64,000 bases of DNA from Musa acuminata AAA Group (taxonomy: Eukaryota; Streptophyta; Magnoliopsida; Zingiberales; Musaceae): the NCBI RefSeq assembly GCF_036884655.1, contig NC_088355.1:38259001-38323000 (forward strand), given 5' to 3'. Below are positions 1 through 11,500 of this stretch, in pieces. The notes under the pieces are model-generated. The model was given only the letters and a program-made list of their open reading frames with translations, was not told the origin of the DNA and ran no database searches. The first letter of the stretch is position 1. Every line of letters starts with the position of its first letter. Position numbers and translations under genes: made by a program.

Positions 1-790
1 GCCATAAATAATGTGTTATTTTATTTAAATTATTAACTTCCTTGTTTGTATAGTATGATTAAGAAAATGATTAAATTTGATTTTCTTAATCACGTGGATA
101 AATTAAGAATTTTATCAATTAATCAAATTATTAATTGATTTATTTCTTAACAAGTGATGTGATTTTTAGAAAATAAATAGTTTAAATTTTATTTTTGTGT
201 GTTGACCATAAAAATATTATAATTCTATCTTTGTGTGTAAAAACAAAATAAAAATAAATTAAAAATAAAAATTAAATTATTATTTATCTTTCAAGCACAT
301 CTTCTCCTATATAAAAAGGGTTTCCATTCTCTCATTCTTTACCGAGCCTAACAGTAAAAAGATTAAGAAGAGGATTCCCTGAAGAGAGATAGAATCTTCT
401 ATTCTTTTCTTATTTGCTTTTATTCATATTTTGAGATCTTTGATATTAGAATTGATATAATTTGTATGATGCATAATAATGTTTCGATTTTCAAATTTTA
501 TGATTAATAAATAATGATCATTGAATTATGATGTTAAAATGATTAATTAATTTATATATTAATTCTAATTCATTTAATTAGACATGTTTATGTTTCTAGA
601 AATTCTATACGAATTTCAACGATTAAATTATTTTTAAATTTGGAATCATGAATCAAAATTAGTTAATTTATGAAAAAAATGGATTTGATGTTAATTGTTA
701 TTTTAAAATATTTTAAAGTACTTCTAGAAGTATTAAAATATAATTTAATAAGAGGGATAAAATTGGGGTCTAACCTAAGTTAAGTTGATA
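1..790. repeat. AT-rich, LTR-like intergenic DNA
   Basis: Very AT-rich DNA with no credible reading frame. A TATA-like box (TATATAAAAAGGG, about 310-322) is followed by a purine-rich leader, which resembles the promoter part of a plant LTR. I could not find matching LTR ends, a primer-binding site or a second copy, so the LTR idea is only a guess. Confidence 0.25.
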
Positions 791-799
791 GGGTAGACT

Positions 800-1180
800 A
801 ACCCATGTGACCAAGTACATCTCAGCCTATGTGGTCAGGTATGGCCTAACATATGTTATCGATCATAACCACAGTCCATATGGCTAGGTATGGTCTAATC
901 CATATAGTTAAGCATGACTCAGCCCATCTGGTACACCTCAGCCTATATGGTCAAACATAACCCAACCCATATAGTTAGGTATGGTCTAACCCATGTGGTT
1001 AGACATGACCCAGTCCATGTGACCAGATATGACCTAGCTCACGTGGTCAAGCATAACCTAGCTCATGTAACTAGGCACGACCCAACTCGCGAGCTAAGTG
1101 TGACCCAATTTAGTGGTAAGACTTAACCCAACTCGTTAGTGAGGCTTAGCCTAGCACGTGAAGCTAGACCCGCCCAATTA
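800..1180. repeat. Degenerate 24-bp minisatellite
   Basis: About 15 diverged copies of a roughly 24-bp unit (core CCCATGTGGTTAGGCATGAC) run head to tail. Because 24 is a multiple of three, the array stays open in one frame for about 70 codons (914-1126) and would encode an 8-residue repeat of the form HVVRHDPT. Copies vary by substitutions and 1-5 base indels. Nothing suggests it is expressed as a protein. Confidence 0.75.
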
Positions 1181-3090
1181 TATGATTGGAGTTAAATACA
1201 TCGCCGCTCCGCTATCCAACCCATTATACCTCAACCCAACCTGCTATATGGGATAGGCATATGTAGCACACGTGACCTCCGCAAGGCTTAGGTGGGTCGG
1301 GTCAATTTAGGCTAGCACTATATGACATAGTCTAATTTTCTTTCCCTCTATTGGTTTGAGTTCATTAATTAATTAGTTTGATCGATTCAAGCCGATTCAT
1401 CGTGATTCTAAACCAACTTGACTTAATTGAAACCAATCAAATCCAAATTAAATCAATATAGGATAATTCCAAACTGTTTTATAAGGATTTGAGGTTGATT
1501 CCTTTACGTCCTAATTGAATTGAGTTTAGTTTAAGTCAATTGGGCTACTTCAATTAGGGTTTTGGTTAATTGAGAACTATTAAGAGATTAATGTCTAATG
1601 TACTTATGATTTGATGAACTTAAAAGTTTTTATCTAACGTATAATTTAGAACTTTTTATTGTACCCTAACCGAAGGCAGGTAGGGCGATTTACTTTGAGA
1701 ATTACTGGGCCATCAAACGTGACAGTATGATGATTTCTTGATCTGCTGTTAAGAGGAATATGTCCTCATTTAGGCGGATGAGGGATACTATTTCATCCGT
1801 TGTTGGAAGTGCAATATGAATTATCTTTATCCGCTGTTGGAAGGAATCTATCTCATAAAGTATGTCGATCTCTCCATCCATTGTTGAGAGAGTGTACCAT
1901 TGGATGTGATGTACGCATAATTTTGTTTACTGCATAAGAATTATCATTATTTTTTTGATACATGAGATTCATAATGAATTGATATGTTATCATTCCATCT
2001 TAAATTATTGACATCTGTATATATTTTATAAGTATCGAAGATTATTTTTATGATTTTTCGAAGGTTTCTACCCGTATGTGTGGTTGTTGATGTGTTTTTA
2101 TCCTATATTTATTTTCAGAGTAACCTGTTACTTTATAATAGATCTAAGGCTTGGGTGGAGGAGACTTTTTTATCACTTCTGACCCAACTAAGAAGATGTG
2201 ATTTTTTTAGTTAAAAAATATTAAGTTTTGTAAAGATAAAAAATTTGAATTCAAAGATTAAAAAAAAATCTTCCGTAAATTATAAGTAATAAAATGATGA
2301 TTTATTATTTTATAAATCTGAGACATGACAGTTAATCCTAATGTAAGATGGGTATAAATACCCTCTAGAACATATGATAAGAAAGCTTTAAGTAGCGGGT
2401 ATATAAATAACTTTTGATATATTACAAATCAAGATCAGTTTTATTTGATTCGGACTATTCATGCAGTTTATTAAAAACCGATCAGGTTAGTCATTCATTC
2501 TAGTTTTTTAATAAACCGATGAATTATGGGGATCAAACTGGTTCATTTTTTCAGTAATATGACTCAATCTAGGCAAAAATATGACCAACCTAAACCCTAA
2601 ACTCATGCTGCTCTTGTACTCCAATGGCTCTCTAACTTATCCACTTGGCCTTTTCTCCAAACTCCTAGCTCCAACTACACAATTCAGTAGCTCGCTCTTT
2701 CTCATCATCTCAGTCATTACCTTCGATGAATTTGTTCCTTCCACTCCCTGTGTTTAATTCCCTTGCCATGCCTCTATTCTTCCTCAAATAATAGTGTCTT
2801 AGACTAATTCTGATTTCTATTTCTTTGAACCTACCGAGCGTAGCTGTTCAAAGGAATGGAAGAAAAATGAATAAAAGTAACCGAACCTATCAAGTTCAGA
2901 AAATATAGCACATTATCTTGGAAAAAGGAACGTTTAGAAGAGGCAAAGACAAGGGATAAAATAGATATACCAAATAAAAGAATGTCACAAGAAGTTATAG
3001 TTCTTGAAAGCTAAAAATGATGCTCTGATAAACATAATTCACTAATACTGCATACGTTTAAGGTACACCAAAGCTAGAATTTCCAGCAAC
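1181..3090. other. Intergenic DNA without recognised genes
   Basis: No coding region recognised. A short passage at about 1738-1905 repeats the phrase CCGTTGTTGGAAG and variants (ATCCGCTGTTGGAAGG) three times, and looks like decayed repeat DNA. The rest is AT-rich with scattered stop codons in all frames. Confidence 0.4.
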
Positions 3091-3099
3091 AAAGAGAAG

Positions 3100-4340
3100 A
3101 TTACAGAGAATAATACAAAGATCTGCATGCCAAAAAGATCAATGGGAGGGCAACATAGTCAAAAGAATGATATACTGAAGCAATAAACAGATATAATTTG
3201 TGTAGTTCAATTAATTCAGGTAAGTTAATAATGTTCAAGAGGAAGCTAATTGCTTGGGTTGCAGATTTGCATGCACAAAATGGTTCAACTGCATAAATTC
3301 TCAAGTAATTTTCCCAAGAATCATAAGTTCATATGAAAAAAACTCACTGAATGTTTATTTGAGCTTATTTCTCTCTCAGAGACCCGAAGTAATAAAGCAG
3401 ATATAGGCCAAAAATCATCTCTGGTGCTTATGAGAAAGCAAAGATGGAGGTAACGAACTTCCTTAGTTGGAACTCTTGAAAGATGTTCTGCAATAACAAA
3501 CGAAGAGGAAACCAGAAAAGCTTTGAGAACATAGCCCCCATATTGCCAGCCAACAGTTCTATTTAATTTTGAGAAGATACAAGACATAACTAAGAACTAT
3601 CATGTTGAATCAATTAAAAAAGGGAAATAAGATCTACTACACCAAAGTAACATATTGAGTTAATTCAAGAAAGTCAAGAAAAGGAGAGCGTAGAAAGATG
3701 GCATCAATCCTTCCTGTCCCGATCTCACCAGGGCAAGTAGCACCCATCTCCCTCGGCGCAACCACCACATTCCCTGTGTAACTACTGGATGGTTGCTGGA
3801 GATTCATCCACCCTCCACGCACCGCTAACAAAACTTGAATAGAGACCCACGATGACAGATTAAATTCAAGAAAGTGTCCGTGTATGTCTTAAGTTGGCTA
3901 AAAAGCATTCAATCAACACAAGCAACCCTCATGATCCGGGAGAAGGAAAAAAAACTCCAAAATCCGAGTTAGATGTCCAATGTCGCAGTTCGAAGAACAC
4001 GTAACATGAAGCGGCACCGCTAGGGCGCAAGAAACGAAACCACCATCAGATAAAAGAGTGAAGGGAAAGAAAACACAAGAAAGAAGAAGGAAACCTGATA
4101 CGACAATCCGAGCTTGAGCGAACGGCCATGGAGCCCAAATAGGACAGTGGGAAAGCGCTCGCGGCAACGAAGGCTTTCGACGCCGGAGAAGAGATAGGAC
4201 CAGACGAGAATGGGGACGAGATCGAACCGAGAACAAACACGGTTAACCGAAGGACAAGAACGGGAGCTTCCCTTTTCCGTTTCTTGTTTCTTGATTCTTG
4301 ATTCTGCCTTAGGGGCCGAAACGTTATAATGGGTCATGCA
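3100..4340 (-). pseudogene. Unrecognised minus-strand gene fragment or non-coding transcript
   Basis: I do not recognise a product. Composition shifts from AT-rich to mixed, and several short open stretches lie on the minus strand (3101-3304, 3321-3587, 3637-3831, and 4020-4337 in one frame). A GC-richer block at 4100-4300 ends in a plausible donor (CGTATCAG followed by GTTTCC, near 4098), and the segment beginning near 3835 follows an AG. This looks like a 5' leader plus first exons of a gene whose remainder is missing or non-coding. No stretch joins into a protein with a domain I can name. Alternatives are a long non-coding RNA or gene debris carried by a transposon. Confidence 0.2.
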
Positions 4341-4800
4341 GCATTATAACGGGAACAGCGCAACAAAAAAAATGATTATGTCGGCCGATATTTGTTGGTT
4401 GTACTGTGAACGAGCTGTGTACACGAGGGCATTTATGAACATTTATGAAGCGGCAACAAACTGATGATGATCATGATCATGATGATCATATCGACTTCTT
4501 GCTACCATCGTGTTCGGAAAGCATTAGAGCTAAAGTCGATGGTAGATATGGAACTGCAAAAAGCCTAATTAATTTGAGGTAAACAATATTTTATGATAAC
4601 CAGAAACAGTTATTTTATGAAGAATAATTTAGTCCGAAGAAACAAATAATATGCAGAAAGTCATTACAAGTCAAGTCAAGATGGCCACCAATTAATTCAC
4701 ACGACAAAGTCAGCAACGACAGCGCCGAGAAGACTTCAATTGCGTTCTCATCTTCCCTTCTCTTTGGCCCTTTCACCAGGGAAATAGGGAGCTCAACGCC
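4341..4800 (+). promoter_or_regulatory. NB-LRR upstream region with tandem W-boxes
   Basis: Spacer before the NB-LRR gene. At 4669-4680 two TTGAC cores stand head to tail, read on the minus strand as CTTGACTTGACTT, about 120-130 bp before the start codon. TTGAC[C/T] is the established binding site of WRKY factors, which often control immune receptor genes. No convincing TATA box was seen. A short palindromic run of ATGATCATGATCAT lies near 4468-4490. Confidence 0.35.
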
Positions 4801-7800
4801 ATGGCAGGACAAGCTGTTCTGTCAGCCTTCATGCAGGTGCTCTTTGAGAAGGTGATCACCGCTGCCGTCGACGAGTTCAGATTGCTTCGCGGTGTCCGTG
4901 GCGAGCTACAAAACCTGGCGACCACTCTGTCGACGATCCAAGCCCTGCTTGAAGATGCAGAGGAGAAGCAATTGCAGGACAAGTCAGTGAGGCACTGGCT
5001 GGCCAAGCTCAAGGATGTGGCCTACGACATGGATGAGTTGCTGGACGAGTGCGCAGCGGCAAAGATCAGGTGGGAGATGGAGAGCAGAGCTCGGAGATGC
5101 AGCTGGAAGATGCAGGTCAGTGGTTGCTTCTCCCATTCTTGTTGGCACAGGAGCTCGTATCACTACAACTTAGCACACAGAACAAAAGCAGTCCAAGAAA
5201 GATTTGATAGGATTGCAACGGAGCGGCACAATCTGGGCCTTCAAGTATCAGGTGGGATAAGTCAACTTCAGATCACAGAGCGGCCGCAGACGAGCTCGCT
5301 GGAGGATGATCTAAAGGTGTTAGGCAGGGAAGAAGACAGAGAGGCTCTCATAAGCATGTTGCTCTCTGCCAATAATTCAGGCCACACTGTCACCGTCCTC
5401 CCCATCATTGGCATGGGAGGGCTTGGAAAGACCACTCTCGCTAAATCTGTCTATAACGATCACAGGATCAAGCAGCACTTCCAATTGCGTATGTGGGTGT
5501 GCGTCTCCGAGAACTTCGACGAGACCAAGCTGACGAGAGAGACACTGGAGTCCGCAACCAGGGAATTCTACGCCACCACCACAAACATGACCTTGATCCA
5601 AGAGGACCTCTTTGAACAGTTGCAGGGGAAGCGCTTCCTGCTCGTTCTAGACGATGTGTGGAACGAGGATCCTATCAAGTGGTATAGATATCGAAATGCC
5701 ATCATCGGTGGGGAACGAGGAAGTAAAATCTTGGTGACGACCCGGAACGAGAACGTGGGACGGATCATGGGCGGCTGGCCTTCGTACCGGCTGAAACAAC
5801 TCTCGGATGATGACTGCTGGGAATTGTTCAGGAACTACGCGTTTGTGGGTGGGAATTCGAGCACACACCCGAATCTTGAGAAGATAGGTAAGATGATAGT
5901 GAAGAACTTGAAGGGATTGCCTCTCGCAGCTATGGCAATTGGGAGCTTGCTGTTCTCCAAGCTTGAGGAAGAAGAGTGGAAGAGCATCTTGAGGAGTGAG
6001 ATCTGGGAGTTGCCGGCGGACAAGAACAACATCTTACCAGCTCTAAGGTTGAGCTACAAGCAATTGCCTTCTCATCTGAAGCAGTGTTTCGTGTTCTGCT
6101 CTGTGTTTCACAAGGACTTCGTCTTCGACAAGGATAGACTGGTGAAGACATGGATGGCGCTGGGCTTCATCCAGCCGACGGGAGGCAAACGGATGGAGGA
6201 CATCGGCAGCAGCTACTTCGATGAGCTTGTCAGCAGATCCTTCTTCCAGTCTCACAAGGGGTACTACGTGATGCATGATGCCATCCATGACCTGGCGCAG
6301 TCTCTGTCCGTGGAAGAATGCCACCGGCTGGAGTGTGGCCTCAGAAACGTCGGCCTGGAGAAGAAGATCCGTCATCTATCATTCTCGTGTACTCATTCGA
6401 TGGCAACTTCAGTTGAGAGCTTCTTCAAGTTCAAGAAACTACGTTCACTTCTGTTGCTGAAAGGGTACAAGTCCAGGACGGGTGGCATCCCCGATGAGCT
6501 CTTTCTGAGACTGAAATGCCTGCGTGTGTTGAAGCTGCGCCGGAGAGACATCGAAGAGCTACCGAATTCGATCGGAAGTTTGATCCAGCTCCGGTACTTG
6601 GACCTCGCAAAGACGGATATCAGAACACTGCCCCAATCGATCAGTAAGCTATATAATCTACAGACATTGATCCTAAGGAACTGCAATTTCCTAACCGAGA
6701 TACCTTGTGGTATCACCAATCTGATCCATCTGCGACATCTCGAAGCAACCAGCACGTTGATCTCTGGAATAGCTGGATTAGGATGTCTAACCTGCCTTCA
6801 AGAATTAGAACGATTCGTCGTCCGCAAGAATGGTGGATTCAAGATAACGGAGCTGCAAGACATGAATGAGCTTCGAGGACATCTGTGCATCCAGAATCTG
6901 GAGAGTGTGGTCGACAGGAAGGAGGCCGGTGAGGCTAATTTACATGCCAAGGAGCACCTCAATTTTCTCAGTCTGGAATGGACAAAGGACAGAGACCTTG
7001 TTCTCGAAGATGATATCCTCTGCGAGGAGGAGGTTCTCGAAGACCTCGAACCACACCATGAACTGAGAGAGCTGAAGGTCATGGGCTATGCAGGTACCAA
7101 GCTCCCAAGTTGGATAGGCAACCCATCATTTTGCTACCTGGAGACCATTCATCTCTCCAACTTGATGAGGTGCAAACACCTTCCACCTCTCGGACAGCTG
7201 CCATTGCTCAGATATCTGGACATTGGAGGAGTGCCTGGATTGGTAAGAATTGGTCAAGAGTTCCATGGCAGAGGTGACATCAAGGGATTCCCATCATTGA
7301 TTGAACTGGTACTTGAGGATATGCCAGCTCTGGAAGAATGGGTGTGCTCAGATGATGACGAGTTGCTCCCTTGCCTCACTGATCTTGGAATCGCGGACTG
7401 TTCTAACCTGAGAGAACTGCCCTGCCTTCCTCCAACTATAGAAAGGCTCAGAATCTCTGGTGTGGGGATTACTACTCTGCCAGACCTGCGTGGTTCAAAC
7501 AGCCAGTTCTCATCCTTAAATGTGTATGACTGTCCTAACTTAACATCCTTGCAGAAAGGATTGCTTGGGCAACAACTGAAGGCCATTGAGCAATTGGCAA
7601 TCGTAGACTGTGAAGAGCTTATCTTGCTGCCCCAAGAAGGCTTCAAAGACCTTGTTTCACTCAAGAGCCTCAGCATCTACAACTGTCCAAAGCTCGTGCC
7701 TTTGGAAGATGACAAAAGACTTCTTCCGAGATCGCTCACAGAATTGCGAATCAGCTCATGCTCCAAACTGATCAACAGACTGCTTGCAGACTGTAAAGAT

Positions 7801-8148
7801 TTGGCTTCTCTTAAGCATCTGCGGGTCACCGACTGCGCTGACCTCTACCGTTTCCCCGAGGAAGGACTTCCCACCGCGCTCGAATCTTTAGGAGTTTTTC
7901 GCTGCTACAATCTCCTCCTTCTGCCTGCTAAGCTGCAGGAGCTCCACTCCCTGAAGTCTATGGTGATTGACAACTGTCACCAGGTGCAGTGCTCGCCAGA
8001 GGAGGGCCTTCCCATGGAGCTGAAAGACCTACTCGTCTGTGGATGCCCTTTGCTGCAACAGTATTGTCTTGGGGACGGTGCAGCAGGTCGGCATAAGTTG
8101 ATGCACATCCCTAGGGTACAATTTGATGATGTGCTTCTCAGGAACTGA
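4801..8148 (+). CDS. CC-NB-ARC-LRR disease resistance protein (RGA type)
   Basis: Intracellular immune receptor of 1115 residues in one exon, starting at an ATG in a strong context (GCCATGG). An N-terminal coiled-coil Rx-type domain (about 1-130) carries the EDVID-like motif DVAYDMDELLDE. The NB-ARC ATPase follows: P-loop GMGGLGKTT at 204-212, kinase-2 LLVLDDVW at 280-287, RNBS-B GSKILVTTR, GLPL at 372-375 and MHD at 491-493. Tryptophan ends kinase-2, as expected for the non-TIR class. Leucine-rich repeats run from about 565 to 1095 with a first block in LPNSIGSLIQLRYLDL style. All nucleotide-binding motifs are intact, so the gene looks functional. In this family the NB-ARC switches between ADP and ATP after effector recognition, and the coiled coil signals. 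The recognised pathogen cannot be told from sequence. The next gene starts 355 bp downstream on the same strand. Confidence 0.95.
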   Translation: MAGQAVLSAFMQVLFEKVITAAVDEFRLLRGVRGELQNLATTLSTIQALLEDAEEKQLQDKSVRHWLAKLKDVAYDMDELLDECAAAKIRWEMESRARRCSWKMQVSGCFSHSCWHRSSYHYNLAHRTKAVQERFDRIATERHNLGLQVSGGISQLQITERPQTSSLEDDLKVLGREEDREALISMLLSANNSGHTVTVLPIIGMGGLGKTTLAKSVYNDHRIKQHFQLRMWVCVSENFDETKLTRETLESATREFYATTTNMTLIQEDLFEQLQGKRFLLVLDDVWNEDPIKWYRYRNAIIGGERGSKILVTTRNENVGRIMGGWPSYRLKQLSDDDCWELFRNYAFVGGNSSTHPNLEKIGKMIVKNLKGLPLAAMAIGSLLFSKLEEEEWKSILRSEIWELPADKNNILPALRLSYKQLPSHLKQCFVFCSVFHKDFVFDKDRLVKTWMALGFIQPTGGKRMEDIGSSYFDELVSRSFFQSHKGYYVMHDAIHDLAQSLSVEECHRLECGLRNVGLEKKIRHLSFSCTHSMATSVESFFKFKKLRSLLLLKGYKSRTGGIPDELFLRLKCLRVLKLRRRDIEELPNSIGSLIQLRYLDLAKTDIRTLPQSISKLYNLQTLILRNCNFLTEIPCGITNLIHLRHLEATSTLISGIAGLGCLTCLQELERFVVRKNGGFKITELQDMNELRGHLCIQNLESVVDRKEAGEANLHAKEHLNFLSLEWTKDRDLVLEDDILCEEEVLEDLEPHHELRELKVMGYAGTKLPSWIGNPSFCYLETIHLSNLMRCKHLPPLGQLPLLRYLDIGGVPGLVRIGQEFHGRGDIKGFPSLIELVLEDMPALEEWVCSDDDELLPCLTDLGIADCSNLRELPCLPPTIERLRISGVGITTLPDLRGSNSQFSSLNVYDCPNLTSLQKGLLGQQLKAIEQLAIVDCEELILLPQEGFKDLVSLKSLSIYNCPKLVPLEDDKRLLPRSLTELRISSCSKLINRLLADCKDLASLKHLRVTDCADLYRFPEEGLPTALESLGVFRCYNLLLLPAKLQELHSLKSMVIDNCHQVQCSPEEGLPMELKDLLVCGCPLLQQYCLGDGAAGRHKLMHIPRVQFDDVLLRN

Positions 8149-8503
8149 CGATGGAGATGGTGATCCTGCGATGCACGATCCATTTGATGATGTACAATTT
8201 GGGCTTTCTCCTCATGTTAAGCCCATTTGGGCCCAAATTAATTTAACCATGTTGAGCTGTTTGGGCCCTCGGCATGATTCGAATGATTGATCCGCCAAGT
8301 CAACACGTGGCGTATCTCGTCACCCTCACAGCCACAAGATTTGGATTCCTTGCAGAGAACTAAAGAGACGGATGTGCCCTCGTTATTTTATTTAATTGCT
8401 GTTGTGGTACTCTTGCAGTAAAATACAAACTGTTGCCTACAAATTTCGCAGAGAAACCTATAATATATCTCCGTCTTCCCTGACGTCTAGGGGGAATCAT
8501 CCG
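8149..8503 (+). promoter_or_regulatory. Short spacer and dihydropyrimidinase promoter with G-box/ABRE
   Basis: Only 355 bp separate the NB-LRR stop from the dihydropyrimidinase start, so terminator and promoter share this space. CACGTGGC at 8304-8311 is a perfect G-box/ABRE core, about 190 bp before the ATG, next to a TTGAC core on the minus strand (8299-8303). ABRE sites bind bZIP factors in abscisic acid and stress responses. Regulation by this route is inferred only from the motif. Confidence 0.35.
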
Positions 8504-11500
8504 ATGGCTGCGATGGCGGTCAGAGCCTTCTGTTCACCCCGCCGGCCCCTCCGCTCCGATGCCTTCCTCCTCCTTGTCCTCTTTCTTGTATCCGTCTCAT
8601 GTTCGACCTCCGAGCCGCAAGGGGTAGGTCCACTGTTTTGTTTGCCCTCTCCAGTTCCGGGATTCTGATCGGTGGTTGGATCGAACTCTGTCAGTTCTGT
8701 GCTGTTGGGTACGAGTCGGATTGTGGTTTGTCGTCTGAGAAGATCTTGATCAAGGGGGGAACCGTGGTGAACGCTCATCGCAAGGAGGTGGCGGATGTGT
8801 ACATCGAGGATGGTATCGTTGTGTCTGTGAGGCCTAACATCAAGGTGAGTTGGTGTAGGTACTAATTCTTTTGATAGTTGTTTTTGGGGTTGTCTCTTAT
8901 TCGTTTGGTTCGGTATAGAGGCGGTCAGTAAGATTTAGACCGTGTGACTTTGCCGCTTTAGTTGAGTTGTCGATGCAAAAGAGCTCGTAATTGAGTCATC
9001 TTCGTCTTCTTTTCAAGTAAAAGAGGGGATTTTTTTTTTTATGATTCTGATGTTGTTATCTTGGACTTCTAGAATCTGGAACTGCACCAATTCCTTATTT
9101 TAGCTGTGCAAGCCAATTTAATCAAACTTTATATACCAACTTAATCCACCATCCACTTCTGATGTGATACTAGTTGGGGCAATACAATGTTTCCCTACCC
9201 ATGTGTTTAGTATTTTTATCAAGGCCTAATTCATAGTACCCAAAATTCACATTTACAATTCCAATTTGGGTCTAAGAGGTAAATTCTGTTCTTGTTCTAA
9301 CCAGGGGAAAACAGCATCTTGTTGAGCACAAAGTAATCCATATTTAATGTGTCAGCCACTTAGATTGACTCATGAATGTTCTACTCTTGATTCTCACACC
9401 AACTCAGTTAGTCTACTATCCCAGTAACTGTGTATAATGAACCTCAAATCATGTGATCCAAATTCATAAAATCCCATGTTGCTTGTGGTTTGTCCATCAA
9501 ACTTAAAAACCAGATTAACCCATCCACTTCCATTGTGAGGCTTAGCAGGGCATCACAAAATTTGAACTCAAGTATCTTGAGGATGCTGGATCCTTTATAA
9601 GCCAATTCTTCTTTTGGTCAAATGTGTGAGGAGATTATGCTTTTGGCATGTTTATATAGGCAGGGGGCGTTATTTATTCTTGATTACATATGCTTCTTCA
9701 CTAAATACCATAACTTTGTAATTTACAGGTTGGTGATCATGTGAAAATAATTGATGCAACTGGAAAGTATGTCATGCCAGGTGACAGATTATTTTTGTTA
9801 TGACCATCATAGTAGCTCTCAATATTTTTACTTACACTTGTTATCCAATATCTCCTGAAACATTTGGAGGATTATAAAAAACATAAGTGCCACTATAACA
9901 GGTGGAATCGACCCTCACACTCACCTAGAGATGGAGTTTATGGGAACTGTGACGATAGATGACTTTTTCACTGGTCAAGCTGCTGCTTTGGCTGGAGGAA
10001 CCACCATGCATATTGACTTTGTTATACCAGTTAATGGGAACTTGACTGCAGGTTTTGAGTCATATATGAACAAAGCAAAAAAAGCAGTAATGGATTATGG
10101 CTTTCATATGGCCATAACAAAGTGGGATGAGGGAGTTTCAAAGGACATGGAGTTGATGGTTAATGAGCATGGTTAGTGAAACCTACTATTGGTGATAAAT
10201 TACTCTTCAGATTGATTGTTTATCTAGAAGTAGATTTTGCTGGCTTTTTTTTGCCTTCCAGAAAGGATATTCCTGATATGTTTTTGCATAAACATTAGGG
10301 ATCAACTCTTTCAAGTTCTTTATGGCATACAAAGAATCATTGATGATAAGCGATGAGCTCCTACTGCAAGGCTTGCAGAAGTGCAAATCCCTTGGTGCAA
10401 TCGCGATGGTTCATGCAGAGAATGGAGATGCTGTTGCTGAAGGACAAAAAAGAATGATAGATCTTGGGATAACAGGCCCAGAGGGGCATGCTCTTTCGAG
10501 GCCTCCAGTGGTAATTCTAAGCCATATATATTCAGCAACTTATTGTCAGTTCTACCCTTTCTTAATTTATATTTTTTTAAATAATTTTTTAGGTTATTTG
10601 TTTATTTTTTTTTAATGTTCAAATTACTCCCTAGCTTTTTGCGTTCATTAACAGAAAATTAATGTTACTTAAGCGTTGTCATCAGTAAATTTCTCATTTA
10701 ACAAACTAGTAACTTCTGCATGGAGATTTACATTGACATATAGACAACTCACAAAAAGTATCATTTTATCAATCAGCATGATTTTTCTCTTTTGCAACTT
10801 CTTCTGGTCATGTACTTGATGCAATTACTGCATTGCTTATTATATCACATGGTGTAGCATGGGAATGGAGACTGTCATGTACCTAATTGGGAAGGAAATA
10901 AAGGTCATATGCATTTAGAGAGGAGTATAATATTATTGTGATTGTCATATGTGGTTTTCAAACTCTTAAGTTGAACGAGTCTTGCTTGTGAATACATAAA
11001 TATGTCTGACTTGATCAGTGGGATTAAATGATAATGCAGGCAACAGGTATGCTTGATCCAGTACTGTACAGCTGTTTTGAAAATACTCTTTAGATTTATG
11101 CTTATCTTTTCAAGCCCTACAATATTATTTGCTGCTTTGCAGAATAAGTATTGTTTTCTTTCCTTTTCTTATGTTTTTCTTTTAGATGAAAATTCTGGAC
11201 CTAGCATTTTCTAGAAATGATCTTGGAATTCCTATCTCAAACACAATGGGATAACCTCTCACACTGTAGAATATGGAAATACTTTACTGGAAGAGGATGC
11301 TAAAGCTAAATCATAGCAGTGATGCATCACTAGTACAATGAGCTGAACTCATTTGTCATATGTCACTATGTTTCTTCTTTTCCAACTTGGTAATTAGATT
11401 CCCATCTATCTTTTTCTTATGTGCTTGCAAATTTTAAACAGTTGGAGGGAGAAGCTACTGCAAGAGCTATCCGCTTGGCCAATTTTGTCAATACTCCCTT

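Noticed and set aside
914..1126. Open frame of 70 codons
   Set aside because: Made by the 24-bp minisatellite; no independent coding signal.
5377..7676. Several open frames opposite the NB-LRR gene
   Set aside because: Antisense shadows of a strong coding exon with skewed codon use.
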